Assembly: GCF_900106065.1 (NCBI RefSeq)
Contig: NZ_LT629796.1
Location: 868,001 to 932,000, forward strand
From: Pseudomonas mandelii
GTDB taxonomy: Bacteria > Pseudomonadota > Gammaproteobacteria > Pseudomonadales > Pseudomonadaceae
Length of the DNA stretch: 64,000 bases
Direction of reading: 5' to 3'
In this document: in pieces, positions 16,996 through 25,559 of the stretch
How the letters are laid out: the number at the start of each line of letters is the position of its first letter
Numbering within the stretch: position 1 is the first letter of the stretch
Program-made: the position numbers and the translations under genes
The notes under the pieces: generated by a model
Database searches by the model: none
Told to the model about the DNA's origin: nothing
What the model saw: the letters and a program-made list of their open reading frames with translations, nothing else

Positions 16996-19292
16996 GCCCG
17001 CGCTCCTCCGATGAGCTCAACCACTGCATCAAGCAGGGCGTCGTCATGAAAACTGGCTTTGGCTAGATAATAGTCGGCTCCGGCGTCCAGTCCACGACGA
17101 CGGTCTTCTTCGCGGTCTTTATAGGACACCACCATAACCGGCAGCGATTGCAGGCGATTATCCTGGCGCAGTAAAGACACCAGTTCGATGCCGTCCATGC
17201 GCGGCATATCAATGTCGGTGATCAGCAGATCGAAATCCTCCGAACGCAGCGCGTTCCAGCCATCCATACCGTCGATCGCTACGGCCACGTCGTAGCCGCG
17301 ATTGAGCAGCAACTTGCGCTGCAACTCGCGAACGGTCAACGAATCGTCGACCACCAGAATCCGTTTGCGGGCCGCTTCGACGGCCTGGCTGCCCTGACGG
17401 GCAATCCGCTCCAGACGCCCGGTGTTGAGCAGTTTGTCCACCGAGCGCAGCATGTCTTCGACGTCGACGATCAGCACGACCGACCCGTCGTCGAGCAAGG
17501 CCCCGGCGGAAATGTCCTGCACCTTGCCCAGACGTTCGTCCAGCGGCAATACGACCAATGTCCGCTCGCCGATAAACCGCTCGACCGCCACCCCGTAAAT
17601 CGCCTCGCGCTCGCGGATCACCACGACTTTCAGGGTTTGCTGACTGCTCGCACTCGCCGGACGCTGCAACAGCTGACTGGCAGCGACCAGCCCGACATGC
17701 CGGCCTTCGTACCAAAAGTGCTGGCGCCCTTCGACCTGAACAATGTCCGCCGGCTCCAGGTCGCACATGCGCTCGATGTGCGCCAGCGGGAACGCATACG
17801 CCTCGTCACCGACTTCCACCACCAGACTGCGCACCACCGACAGCGTCAGCGGCACTTCGAGATGAAAGCGGCTGCCCTCGCCTGCGGTCTGCTCCAGCAC
17901 CACCGCGCCGCGTAACTGACGGACCATGTGCTGAACCGCGTCCAGGCCGACACCGCGACCGGACACTTCGGTGACCCGGTCGCGCAGGCTGAAACCCGGC
18001 AGAAATAAGAAGGTCAACAGCTCTTCTTCACTCAACTGGGCAGCGGTTTCAGCGGGGGATAGCTGCCGTTCGATGATGCTGCGACGGACCTTTTCCAGAT
18101 CGACGCCGTGACCGTCATCGCTCAATTCCAGCACCAGCAGACCGGCTTGATGAGAGGCGCGCAGACGAATCAGCCCTTCTTCAGGCTTGCCGGCGAGCAA
18201 ACGCTGCTCGGGGGATTCGATGCCGTGATCGACAGCGTTGCGCAGCAAATGCGTCAGCGGCGCTTCGAGCTTTTCCAGGACGTCGCGATCGACCTGGGTT
18301 TTCTCGCCCTCGATCTCCAGCCGCACCTGTTTACCGAGGCTGCGACCGAGGTCGCGGACCATGCGCACTTGCCCGCTCAACACGTCGGCAAACGGCCGCA
18401 TGCGACAGGCCAGCGCAGTGTCGTACAAGACCTGCGCCCGCTGACTGGCCTGCCAGGCAAACTCGTCCAGTTCGGCGTTTTTTTCCACCAGCAATTGCTG
18501 CGCTTCGGCCAGCAGCCGCCGGGCATCGCCCAGGGCCTCCTGAGCTTCGAGGCTCAAGGCATGTTCCTTGAGGTGGACGTTGAGGTTTTCCAGCGCCCGC
18601 AGGCCATTGTTCTGCATGCGCTTGAGGCGCTGCATCGTGGCCAGGTGCGGCTTGAGTCGCTGGGTTTCCACCAGGGACTTGCTCGACAGGTCGAGCAGGC
18701 TGTTCAGGCGTTCGGCCGTGACGCGCAACACGCGTTCGCCATTTTCAGTGGTGCGCCGGAGCTTTCTCGGCGGTTCGACGGGTGGCGGTTCGGCGACCGG
18801 AATCAGTTCCTCGACTTTGGGCGCGAGTGCTTCAGGCTCCGGCTCGGACTCGGACTCGGTCATGAACGGGGCGATCGGCGTGCTGATCGGCGCGGCCAGC
18901 GCATTTGGATCCAGCAACCGCGCCATCAGTGCCACATAGGCCTCGATATCCGCCGATTCGGGATTGTTACTCGGCGTCGCAATGCGCATCAGCAAATCAG
19001 TGCCTTGCAGCAAGGCGTCAATGTGCTCGGGCCGCAGGTACAGGCGCCCTTCCTGCGCGCTGACCAGGCAATCTTCCATCACATGGGCGACGCTGACGCC
19101 GGCATCGACCCCGACAATCCGCGCCGCGCCTTTGAGCGAGTGAGCCGCGCGCATGCACGATTCGAGGTGATCGGCCTGGGTCGGATCGCGTTCCAGCGCC
19201 AGAAGACCTGCGCTCAGCACCTGGGTCTGGGCTTCGGCTTCGAGGCTGAACAGCTCCAGTAACGAGGCGTCGCGCAGTTGCTCGGGGGTCAT
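16992..19292 (-). CDS. wspE: WspE, hybrid CheA-type histidine kinase with receiver
   Basis: Central kinase of the pathway. The 766-residue product has an N-terminal Hpt domain (phospho-His at about 51, AAHSLKGAARIVG), a dimerisation and HATPase region (LRNAVDHGIES N-box, DDGHGVDL G-box), a CheW-like regulatory domain (VRSLVVEVGDEAYAFPLAHIERM) and a C-terminal receiver (Asp at about 693, LITDIDMPRMDG). It phosphorylates WspR and WspF. Four-base overlaps with both neighbours show tight coupling. Confidence 0.96.
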   Translation of the reverse strand: MTPEQLRDASLLELFSLEAEAQTQVLSAGLLALERDPTQADHLESCMRAAHSLKGAARIVGVDAGVSVAHVMEDCLVSAQEGRLYLRPEHIDALLQGTDLLMRIATPSNNPESADIEAYVALMARLLDPNALAAPISTPIAPFMTESESEPEPEALAPKVEELIPVAEPPPVEPPRKLRRTTENGERVLRVTAERLNSLLDLSSKSLVETQRLKPHLATMQRLKRMQNNGLRALENLNVHLKEHALSLEAQEALGDARRLLAEAQQLLVEKNAELDEFAWQASQRAQVLYDTALACRMRPFADVLSGQVRMVRDLGRSLGKQVRLEIEGEKTQVDRDVLEKLEAPLTHLLRNAVDHGIESPEQRLLAGKPEEGLIRLRASHQAGLLVLELSDDGHGVDLEKVRRSIIERQLSPAETAAQLSEEELLTFLFLPGFSLRDRVTEVSGRGVGLDAVQHMVRQLRGAVVLEQTAGEGSRFHLEVPLTLSVVRSLVVEVGDEAYAFPLAHIERMCDLEPADIVQVEGRQHFWYEGRHVGLVAASQLLQRPASASSQQTLKVVVIREREAIYGVAVERFIGERTLVVLPLDERLGKVQDISAGALLDDGSVVLIVDVEDMLRSVDKLLNTGRLERIARQGSQAVEAARKRILVVDDSLTVRELQRKLLLNRGYDVAVAIDGMDGWNALRSEDFDLLITDIDMPRMDGIELVSLLRQDNRLQSLPVMVVSYKDREEDRRRGLDAGADYYLAKASFHDDALLDAVVELIGGARA

Positions 19293-19972
19293 GTGAGGCT
19301 CCGGGTCACGGCGGACAATAGCTGTTCTTCATCCAGCCAACGCAGGCTGCGACCCTTGAATTGCAACACGCCCCGGGTGTATCTGGCGCTGGCTTGGGTG
19401 CCGGACTGCGAGGCGGCTTCAAGGATGCGCTCGTCGATGGCGTGAATCCCGTCCACTTCGTCCACCGGCACCACCACTGGCCCGCCGTGGGCGGCGATGA
19501 TCAGCATCCTCGGCATCACGCGCGCGCCTGACGTCACGCTGGCAGTGCCATCGAGACCGAGCAGTTCCACCAGCGACAGGCACGCCACCAACGCACCGCG
19601 CACATTCGCCACGCCGAGCAAGGCCCGAGAGCGCTGGTGCGGCAACGAATGAATCGCTTGCAGCGGTGCCACTTCGACCAGGCTGCGAGTGGCCAGGCCC
19701 AGCCATTCTTCGCCAAGTCGAAACATCAGCAGCGAGCGGGTTTTCACGTCGATTTCCACCGCCACCGAGACCTGCTCGCGATCGTCCTGTTGCAAGGCGT
19801 AGCGGTCGAGCAAGCGCGTGGCCGCGGCGGAATACACCGCGCAGTTGCGGCAGTGAATGTGTTCGATCAGCAGCGGGCAGGACTTGTCGCCGTGGATTCC
19901 GATGCGGTTCCAGCAGTCATCGATGGCCTGGGCATCTTTATGGGTGAGGTTCAAAGTGTCGGAGGCGTTCAT
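19289..19972 (-). CDS. wspD: WspD, CheW-like coupling protein
   Basis: A 227-residue adaptor with a CheW domain in its C-terminal two thirds (LMFRLGEEWLGLATRSLVEVAPLQAIHSLPHQRSRALLGVANVRGALVACLSL). The N-terminal part has a cysteine cluster (CPLLIEHIHCRNCAVY) absent from ordinary CheW. It would link the WspA receptor to WspE; two CheW proteins (WspB and WspD) are normal for this system. Overlaps wspC and wspE by four bases on either side. Confidence 0.93.
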   Translation of the reverse strand: MNASDTLNLTHKDAQAIDDCWNRIGIHGDKSCPLLIEHIHCRNCAVYSAAATRLLDRYALQQDDREQVSVAVEIDVKTRSLLMFRLGEEWLGLATRSLVEVAPLQAIHSLPHQRSRALLGVANVRGALVACLSLVELLGLDGTASVTSGARVMPRMLIIAAHGGPVVVPVDEVDGIHAIDERILEAASQSGTQASARYTRGVLQFKGRSLRWLDEEQLLSAVTRSLT

Positions 19973-21228
19973 CGTTTACGCTCACTGTCGGCGGCGCGTT
20001 CGCTGCGGGCGGCGCGGTCCTGCAATCTTTTCGCACCCGCCGTGTCGCCCTGGGATTGCAGCAAGGCTGCCAGGTGCATCAACGCGTCGGGATGTTGCGG
20101 TTCGAGGTACAGGGCCTTGCGATAAAACCCTTGGGCTTCGAGGGCTCGACCAGCGACATCGCTGAGCAGTCCCAGCCAATAAAACACCTGGGCCACAGGC
20201 TCGTGGCTGCGCAAATAACCTTCACAGGCGGCGCGAGCTTCGGCACTTTTGCCTTCGTTGGCGAGGGCAGCGATGTTGGCCAGCAAGGCGGCAGCGTCCG
20301 AAGCTTTTGGCGTGACGGCCGGCGGTGTGAGCGTTGCGAACGGACGATGGCGCACGGGCGGCGGAGTCACGCTACGCACCGGCTGACGCACTGGCAGCGG
20401 TGTCGGAACAAAGACTGGCAGAGGCTCGGGCGCGCTCTGACGACTGAAGGCAAACGACTGCGGGATGCCAATCGAGCGCATGCCGAATCGACCGAGCAAA
20501 CTGCCTTCGGCCGGGCCGATAAACAGCACGCCGTCGACATGGGTCAGGCGCTTGAGCACTTCGAAGACTTGTTGCTGGGTAGGCAGATCGAAATAGATCA
20601 GCAGGTTGCGGCAGAACACAAAATCATAGGGTAGCTCGCTGGCCAGCAGCGCCGGACCCAGCAGATTGCCGACTTGCAAACGCACCTGTTCAAGCACTCG
20701 CTCGTTGAGGCGGTAGCCGTCTTCTTCGGCGCTGAAATGCCGCTCGCGAAATTCGATGTCCTGGCCACGAAACGAATTCTTGCCGTACAGCGCACGCTTG
20801 GCTTTTTCCACCGACAGCGGGCTGACGTCCATGCCTTCGACCTTGAACTGATGCGGCTTAAGTCCGGCATCGAGCAAGGCCATGGCGATGGAGTACGGCT
20901 CCTCGCCCGTGGAGCACGGCAGACTGAGAATCCGCAGCGCGCGCATGTAATTGATGTCGGCCAAACGCTGGATGGCCAGTTTCGCCAGGGTTGCGAAGGA
21001 TTCCGGGTAGCGGAAGAACCAGGTCTCGGGAACGATCACCGCTTCGATCAACGCCTGCTGTTCGTCCTGCGAACCTTGCAATGTGTGCCAATACTCATCG
21101 GCCGTCAGCATCCTGGAGGCGGTGCTGCGCTGGCGCACCGCGCGCTCGATGATTGCCGGCCCCACCGACGTCACGTCGAGGCCGATGCGTTCCTTGAGGA
21201 AATCGAAGAACCGCTGATCGCTGCTCAT
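19969..21228 (-). CDS. wspC: WspC, CheR-like methyltransferase with TPR region
   Basis: Uses S-adenosylmethionine to methylate WspA glutamates. The 419-residue product has a CheR domain (CSTGEEPYSIAMALLDAG SAM motif; FCRNLLIYFD) in its N-terminal 270 residues, a proline-rich linker and a C-terminal TPR-type segment (PVAQVFYWLGLLSDVAGRALEAQGFYRKALYLEPQHPDALMHLAALL). This is the known WspC architecture. ATG overlaps the wspB stop. Confidence 0.95.
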   Translation of the reverse strand: MSSDQRFFDFLKERIGLDVTSVGPAIIERAVRQRSTASRMLTADEYWHTLQGSQDEQQALIEAVIVPETWFFRYPESFATLAKLAIQRLADINYMRALRILSLPCSTGEEPYSIAMALLDAGLKPHQFKVEGMDVSPLSVEKAKRALYGKNSFRGQDIEFRERHFSAEEDGYRLNERVLEQVRLQVGNLLGPALLASELPYDFVFCRNLLIYFDLPTQQQVFEVLKRLTHVDGVLFIGPAEGSLLGRFGMRSIGIPQSFAFSRQSAPEPLPVFVPTPLPVRQPVRSVTPPPVRHRPFATLTPPAVTPKASDAAALLANIAALANEGKSAEARAACEGYLRSHEPVAQVFYWLGLLSDVAGRALEAQGFYRKALYLEPQHPDALMHLAALLQSQGDTAGAKRLQDRAARSERAADSERKR

Positions 21229-21761
21229 GGCCCGTCCTCAAGCAGCGCCGTGGCCAGCGGTGGCGAAGGAAACAGCAGCGCGCGCACCTGTTCATCGAGC
21301 AGATCGGCCACCCGCACCCATTGCAGCAAGCCTTGGGCATCTTCACGGACCGGCCCCAGGTACGGCGCCTGGCGATTATCCAGGCCATAGGGCTTAAAGT
21401 CCGCCGGATTGCAACGCAAGGTGTCGGTGGCCTGCTCAAGAATCAGTCCGAGCAACTGTGAAGGCGTCTGCTCGTCCGGCCAATAGTGCACCAGCACCAG
21501 CCGTGTGCTGGTGCGCGATTGCACCGGCTCGCCAAAGGTCAGCGCGCTGAGGTCGATCACCGGCACCACCGCGCCGCGATAGGCAAACACCCCGGCGACC
21601 CAGTCAGGCGCCTTGGCAATCGGCTTCAATGGCAGACGCGGCAGCACCTCGGCCACCTCGCGTGCCTGCAAGGCATAACGCTCGTTGCCGATGCGAAACA
21701 GCAGAAACAACGCCTGTCTGGCCGGCATCACCGTGCTGTGTTTGGCCGCGAGTTCGCTCAT
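21225..21761 (-). CDS. wspB: WspB, CheW-like coupling protein
   Basis: A 178-residue single-domain CheW protein (LFLLFRIGNERYALQAREVAEVLPRLPLKPI, then VAGVFAYRGAVVPVIDLSAL). It should bridge WspA signalling tips to WspE. The start codon overlaps the wspA stop by one base and the stop overlaps wspC by four. Confidence 0.94.
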   Translation of the reverse strand: MSELAAKHSTVMPARQALFLLFRIGNERYALQAREVAEVLPRLPLKPIAKAPDWVAGVFAYRGAVVPVIDLSALTFGEPVQSRTSTRLVLVHYWPDEQTPSQLLGLILEQATDTLRCNPADFKPYGLDNRQAPYLGPVREDAQGLLQWVRVADLLDEQVRALLFPSPPLATALLEDGP

Positions 21762-23383
21762 CAGACTTTGAATCGCGAGACGCCGCCCCGCAGCCCGACG
21801 GCCACCTGGCTCAGCTCGTCAATGGCGAAACTGGCCTGGCGCAGGGACTCGACGGTCTGGCTGCTGGCATCACCCAACTGCACCAGCGCGTGGTTGATCT
21901 GTTCGGCGCCGGTGGCCTGCGCCTGCATGCCTTCGTTGACCATCAACACCCGCGGCGCCAGCGCCTGGACCTGGTGGATGATCTGCGACAACTGCTCGCC
22001 GACCTGTTGCACTTCAGACATGCCGCGCCGCACTTCTTCGGAGAACTTGTCCATGCCCATGACCCCGGCCGACACCGCCGACTGGATTTCACGGACCATT
22101 TGCTCGATATCATACGTGGCCACGGCGGTCTGGTCCGCCAGACGCCGCACCTCGGTGGCGACCACGGCAAACCCGCGCCCGTATTCACCCGCCTTTTCGG
22201 CTTCGATCGCGGCATTCAGAGACAGCAGATTAGTCTGATCGGCGACTTTGACGATGGTCACTACCACCTGGTTAATGTTGCCGGCCTTCTCGTTGAGGAT
22301 CGCCAGTTTGGCGTTGACCAGATCGGCCGCGCCCATCACCGAGTGCATGGTCTCCTCCATGCGCGCCAGGCCTTGCTGCCCGGACCCGGCCGCGACCGAG
22401 GCCTGGTCGGCGGCGGTGGAGACTTCGGTCATGGTGCGCACCAGATCACGGGAGGTGGCCGCGATTTCGCGGGACGTCGCGCCGATTTCGGTGGTGGTGG
22501 CGGCGGTTTCGGTGGCGGTGGCTTGTTGTTGCTTGGAGGTGGCGGCGATTTCGGTCACCGACGTGGTGACCTGGACGGAGGAGCGTTGGGCCTGGGACAC
22601 GAGCGAGGTGAGTTCGGTCATCATGTCGTTGAAGCCGGTTTCCACGGCCCCGAATTCGTCTTTGCGTTCCAGGTTCAGACGGCCGCTGAGATCACCAGTG
22701 CGCATGATTTCGAGGATCTGCACAATCCGGTTCATCGGCGCCATGATCGCGCGCATTAACAGCAAACCGCAGAGGCCGGCGGCCAATACCGCGACCAACA
22801 GGGAAATGCCCATGATGACTTTCGCGGTGATCACGGCGTCATCAATGGCCGCGATGTCCTGGTCGGCGACCGCTTTGTTTTCGCGGATCATGTCATTGAG
22901 CTTCATGCGACCTGCGGTCCAGGCCGGGGTCAGTTGCTCGTTGAACAGTTTGATCGCGTCGGCTCCCTGATTGCGCTTGTGCAAGTCGAGCACAGCGGCC
23001 AGGACCTTGTTGTAATCGGCATGGAGTTTTTCAAAAACGGCGTATTCGACCTTGTCTTCATCCGTGGTGACGGTGGCCTGGTAGTTCTTCATTTGCTCCT
23101 GCAGATGAGCTTCGAAGCTTTTGAAGCTGTCGGCTTCTTCTGCGCTGAAACCCTGCCCCTCTTTCAAACCGAGCATCTCCTGGGTTCGAAGGTACGTGTC
23201 GACCCAGGCACTGCGAACCATCGAGCTGTAATACAACCCGGGCAACGCGTCCTCACGCACACTGGCTTCGCTGACCTCAATCTTCAAGAGCCGCGAATAG
23301 GAGACAACCACCATCAACAACATGATGGCGATAATCACCGCAAAGCTCGCCAAGATGCGTTGGCGCAACGTCCAGTTCTTCAC
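21761..23383 (-). CDS. wspA: WspA, membrane-bound methyl-accepting receptor
   Basis: Surface-contact receptor that starts the Wsp cascade. The 540-residue product has an N-terminal TM helix (about 10-33), a four-helix-type periplasmic domain, a second TM helix (about 190-215), a HAMP segment and a long cytoplasmic MCP coiled coil with the conserved hairpin (NLLSLNAAIEAEKAGEYGRGFAVVA). The start is GTG at 23383 with GAGGA 8 nt upstream, and it is the first gene of the operon. A TATACT hexamer at 23421-23416 is a candidate -10. Confidence 0.96.
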   Translation of the reverse strand: MKNWTLRQRILASFAVIIAIMLLMVVVSYSRLLKIEVSEASVREDALPGLYYSSMVRSAWVDTYLRTQEMLGLKEGQGFSAEEADSFKSFEAHLQEQMKNYQATVTTDEDKVEYAVFEKLHADYNKVLAAVLDLHKRNQGADAIKLFNEQLTPAWTAGRMKLNDMIRENKAVADQDIAAIDDAVITAKVIMGISLLVAVLAAGLCGLLLMRAIMAPMNRIVQILEIMRTGDLSGRLNLERKDEFGAVETGFNDMMTELTSLVSQAQRSSVQVTTSVTEIAATSKQQQATATETAATTTEIGATSREIAATSRDLVRTMTEVSTAADQASVAAGSGQQGLARMEETMHSVMGAADLVNAKLAILNEKAGNINQVVVTIVKVADQTNLLSLNAAIEAEKAGEYGRGFAVVATEVRRLADQTAVATYDIEQMVREIQSAVSAGVMGMDKFSEEVRRGMSEVQQVGEQLSQIIHQVQALAPRVLMVNEGMQAQATGAEQINHALVQLGDASSQTVESLRQASFAIDELSQVAVGLRGGVSRFKV

Positions 23384-23415
23384 GGGTCAATCCTCGGGCG
23401 GTTCAAATGCCGGGG

Positions 23416-23421
23416 AGTATA
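23416..23421 (-). promoter_or_regulatory. Candidate -10 element of the wsp operon
   Basis: TATACT on the minus strand, 33 bp upstream of the wspA GTG. The hexamer at the expected -35 spacing (TTATAA) is poor, so strength or an activator need is uncertain. Confidence 0.35.
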
Positions 23422-23532
23422 GCTGAGGGTGTTTCATTTATAAGACGGGTGTCATGCTTCTATTTCGTCGCGATTAAAGCGAATTGGCAGGCGCGTGCGG
23501 TGAATGGATCACGGGATGAGAGAAGCAAACGC

Positions 23533-23610
23533 CTTCGCAAGCAGGCTCGCTCCATTGACCGGGTTGATCAATCGAACGCGGTCCTTTGTGGGAGCGAGCC
23601 TGCTCGCGAA
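23533..23610. repeat. REP pair, inward orientation (ends facing each other)
   Basis: A reverse unit (TTCGCAAGCAGGCTCGCTCC) comes first and a forward unit (TGTGGGAGCGAGCCTGCTCGCGAA) second, so the GGAG ends face each other, the opposite of the pair at 5911. It lies between wspA and the DUF533 gene. Confidence 0.8.
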
Positions 23611-23646
23611 AAACGATGACACGGTTTAACTGACCTGACTGCGCAA

Positions 23647-24369
23647 TTAAAGGGAAGCCTGCCGCACCTGCTTTTCCAGCTCCGCCTTCAATCCCGGCTC
23701 CAGCTTCAACTGCCGTGCCAGTTCATCCAGGTAGGACTTCTCCATGAAGCTCTCCTCATCCACCAGCATCACGCTGGCGATGTACATCTCAGCCGCCATT
23801 TCCGGCGTGCTGGCCGCGCGGGCGACTTCCGTCGGGTCGAGCGGCTTGCTGAGTTCGGCATGCAGCCACTGCTGCAATTCCTGATCGTTGTCGAGCTTGG
23901 TGAATTCGCCTTCGATCAATGCACGCTCGCGATCATCAACGTGGCCATCGGCTTTGGCCGCAGCCACCAATGCCTTGAGAATCGCCTGGCTGTGCAACTC
24001 AACCTGCGCAGGTGGCAGGCGGTCGAGTGTTTGCGGCTCGGTCTTCGGCGCGGTGCCCTGCTGGGCCTGCCAGTTGCCGTAAGCCTTGTAGGCAATCACG
24101 CCGAGCGCCGCGAGACCACCGTAGATGGCGACTTTGCCGCCGACATTGCGGGCCTTTTTGCTGCCGAGCAACAGGCCCATGGCACCAGCCGCCAAGGCAC
24201 CACCGCCCGCGCCTGAGAGCAAACCGCCGAGGCCGCCCGAACCACCGCTGCCACCGAGCAATCCGCCCAATCCACCGCTGGACGACTTGTTTTGATTTGC
24301 GCCGGCCTTGTTCTGCATCAGGTCCTGACCGGACTTGAGTAGTTGATCGAGCAATCCACGCGTATTCAT
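23647..24369 (-). CDS. DUF533/TerB-like inner-membrane associated protein
   Basis: A 240-residue protein starting MNTRGLLDQLLKSGQDLMQNKAG. A glycine-rich segment (about 38-65, GGLGGLLGGSGGSGGLGGLLSGAGG) leads to a hydrophobic stretch (about 85-102, VAIYGGLAALGVIAYKAYG) and a C-terminal helical TerB-type domain (LVAAAKADGHVDDRERALIEGEFTKL). This is the DUF533 (YebE) architecture; the role is unknown, though TerB domains occur in tellurite and stress proteins. The upstream frame extends 12 codons, but this ATG fits family starts. Confidence 0.88.
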   Translation of the reverse strand: MNTRGLLDQLLKSGQDLMQNKAGANQNKSSSGGLGGLLGGSGGSGGLGGLLSGAGGGALAAGAMGLLLGSKKARNVGGKVAIYGGLAALGVIAYKAYGNWQAQQGTAPKTEPQTLDRLPPAQVELHSQAILKALVAAAKADGHVDDRERALIEGEFTKLDNDQELQQWLHAELSKPLDPTEVARAASTPEMAAEMYIASVMLVDEESFMEKSYLDELARQLKLEPGLKAELEKQVRQASL

Positions 24370-24484
24370 TTTGCCGCCTCCACGAAAGGGGTTAACCGGA
24401 CACATAAGGCCACCAGCCTAGAACGAAAGTGCCCGGCGACCGGGGACGAGAGTGCTTCTGGATGTTGCCTGAAAAAAACGGGCC

Positions 24485-24499
24485 ATCGATTAAAGCGAT
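24485..24499 (+). promoter_or_regulatory. Candidate LysR autoregulatory site (T-N11-A dyad)
   Basis: ATCG-ATTAAAG-CGAT, a 15-bp dyad with the T-N11-A spacing of LysR-type boxes, lies 47 bp upstream of the LysR gene and touches a TATACA hexamer. It fits self-repression, though a single site found by eye is weak evidence. Confidence 0.4.
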
Positions 24500-24545
24500 A
24501 TACACTCAAGCGAATCTATAAAAACCGCCCACCGGGTAACTCCCC

Positions 24546-25460
24546 ATGATGACCTTGCGTCAGATCCGTCACTTCATCGCCGTGGCCGAGACCGGATCGA
24601 TCTCCGCCGCCGCGCAAACCGCGTTCATTTCCCAATCGACCTTGACCCTGGCGATCCAGCAACTGGAAGAGGAGATTGGCGTCGGCCTGTTCAACCGACA
24701 CGCCAAGGGCATGAGCCTGACCCATCAGGGCCACCAATTCCTGCGCCAGGCGCACCTGATTCTGGCCACGGTGGACAACGCCAAACGCAGCCTGCAACAA
24801 AGCACCGATCAGGTCGCCGGGCAGCTGATCATTGGCGTGACCAGCCTGGTGGCCGGTTATTACCTTGCGGATTTGCTCACCCGTTTCCAGCGCGCCTACC
24901 CCAATGTCGAGATTCGGGTGATGGAGGATGAGCGCCCGTACATCGAACATTTGCTGGTCAGCGGTGAGATCGATGTCGGCGTGCTGATCCTGTCCAACCT
25001 CGAAGACCGCCATGCCTTGCAGACTGAAGTGCTGACTCATTCGCCCCACCGGTTGTGGTTGCCGGCTCAGCATCCGTTGCTGGAACACGACAGCATCAAC
25101 CTTGCCGATGTGGCCCGCGAACCACTGATTCAGCTCAACGTCGACGAAATGGACCGCAACGCCCACCGCATGTGGAGTGGCGCTGGCCTGCAACCGCGCA
25201 TCACCCTGAAAACCGCGTCGACGGAAGCCGTTCGGAGCCTGGTGGCCGCAGGCCTGGGTGTATCGATCCAGCCCGACATGACCTACCGACCCTGGTCACT
25301 GGAGGGCGACATCATCGAAGCCCGCCCGATTGCCGACCTGAGCCAGACCCTCGACGTCGGCCTGGCATGGCGTCGTGGCACGGCGCGTCCGGCGTTGGTG
25401 GACCCGTTTTTGACCGTGGCCCGCGAACAACCCCACGGCGGGCGCAAGCCATCTATTTAA
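24546..25460 (+). CDS. LysR family regulator of the adjacent polyamine/aldehyde locus
   Basis: A 304-residue LysR-type regulator: winged HTH at about 4-63 (LRQIRHFIAVAETGSISAAAQTAFISQSTLTLAIQQLEEEIGVGLFNR) and a two-lobed effector domain (GQLIIGVTSLVAGYYLADLL...AAGLGVSIQPDM). It lies 99 bp before the first aldehyde dehydrogenase and points the same way, so that gene and the transporter are its likely targets. The inducer is unknown; a polyamine breakdown product is a reasonable guess. Confidence 0.9.
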   Translation: MMTLRQIRHFIAVAETGSISAAAQTAFISQSTLTLAIQQLEEEIGVGLFNRHAKGMSLTHQGHQFLRQAHLILATVDNAKRSLQQSTDQVAGQLIIGVTSLVAGYYLADLLTRFQRAYPNVEIRVMEDERPYIEHLLVSGEIDVGVLILSNLEDRHALQTEVLTHSPHRLWLPAQHPLLEHDSINLADVAREPLIQLNVDEMDRNAHRMWSGAGLQPRITLKTASTEAVRSLVAAGLGVSIQPDMTYRPWSLEGDIIEARPIADLSQTLDVGLAWRRGTARPALVDPFLTVAREQPHGGRKPSI

Positions 25461-25487
25461 TCGAACGCCACCTTCAGTATTTAGAAT

Positions 25488-25516
25488 TTGTCGACCTCGG
25501 GCCCGCGCACTAGTCT
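25488..25516 (+). promoter_or_regulatory. Candidate sigma-70 promoter of the aldehyde dehydrogenase gene
   Basis: TTGTCG (25488-25493), 17-nt spacer, TAGTCT (25511-25516), 43 bp before the ATG at 25560. A small dyad TTC-N8-GAA (25473-25486) just upstream has T-N11-A spacing and might bind the LysR regulator. Confidence 0.4.
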
Positions 25517-25559
25517 TGCTCCATCAATAAGACGGCCGGGCCCAGTCACTGGGAGCACC

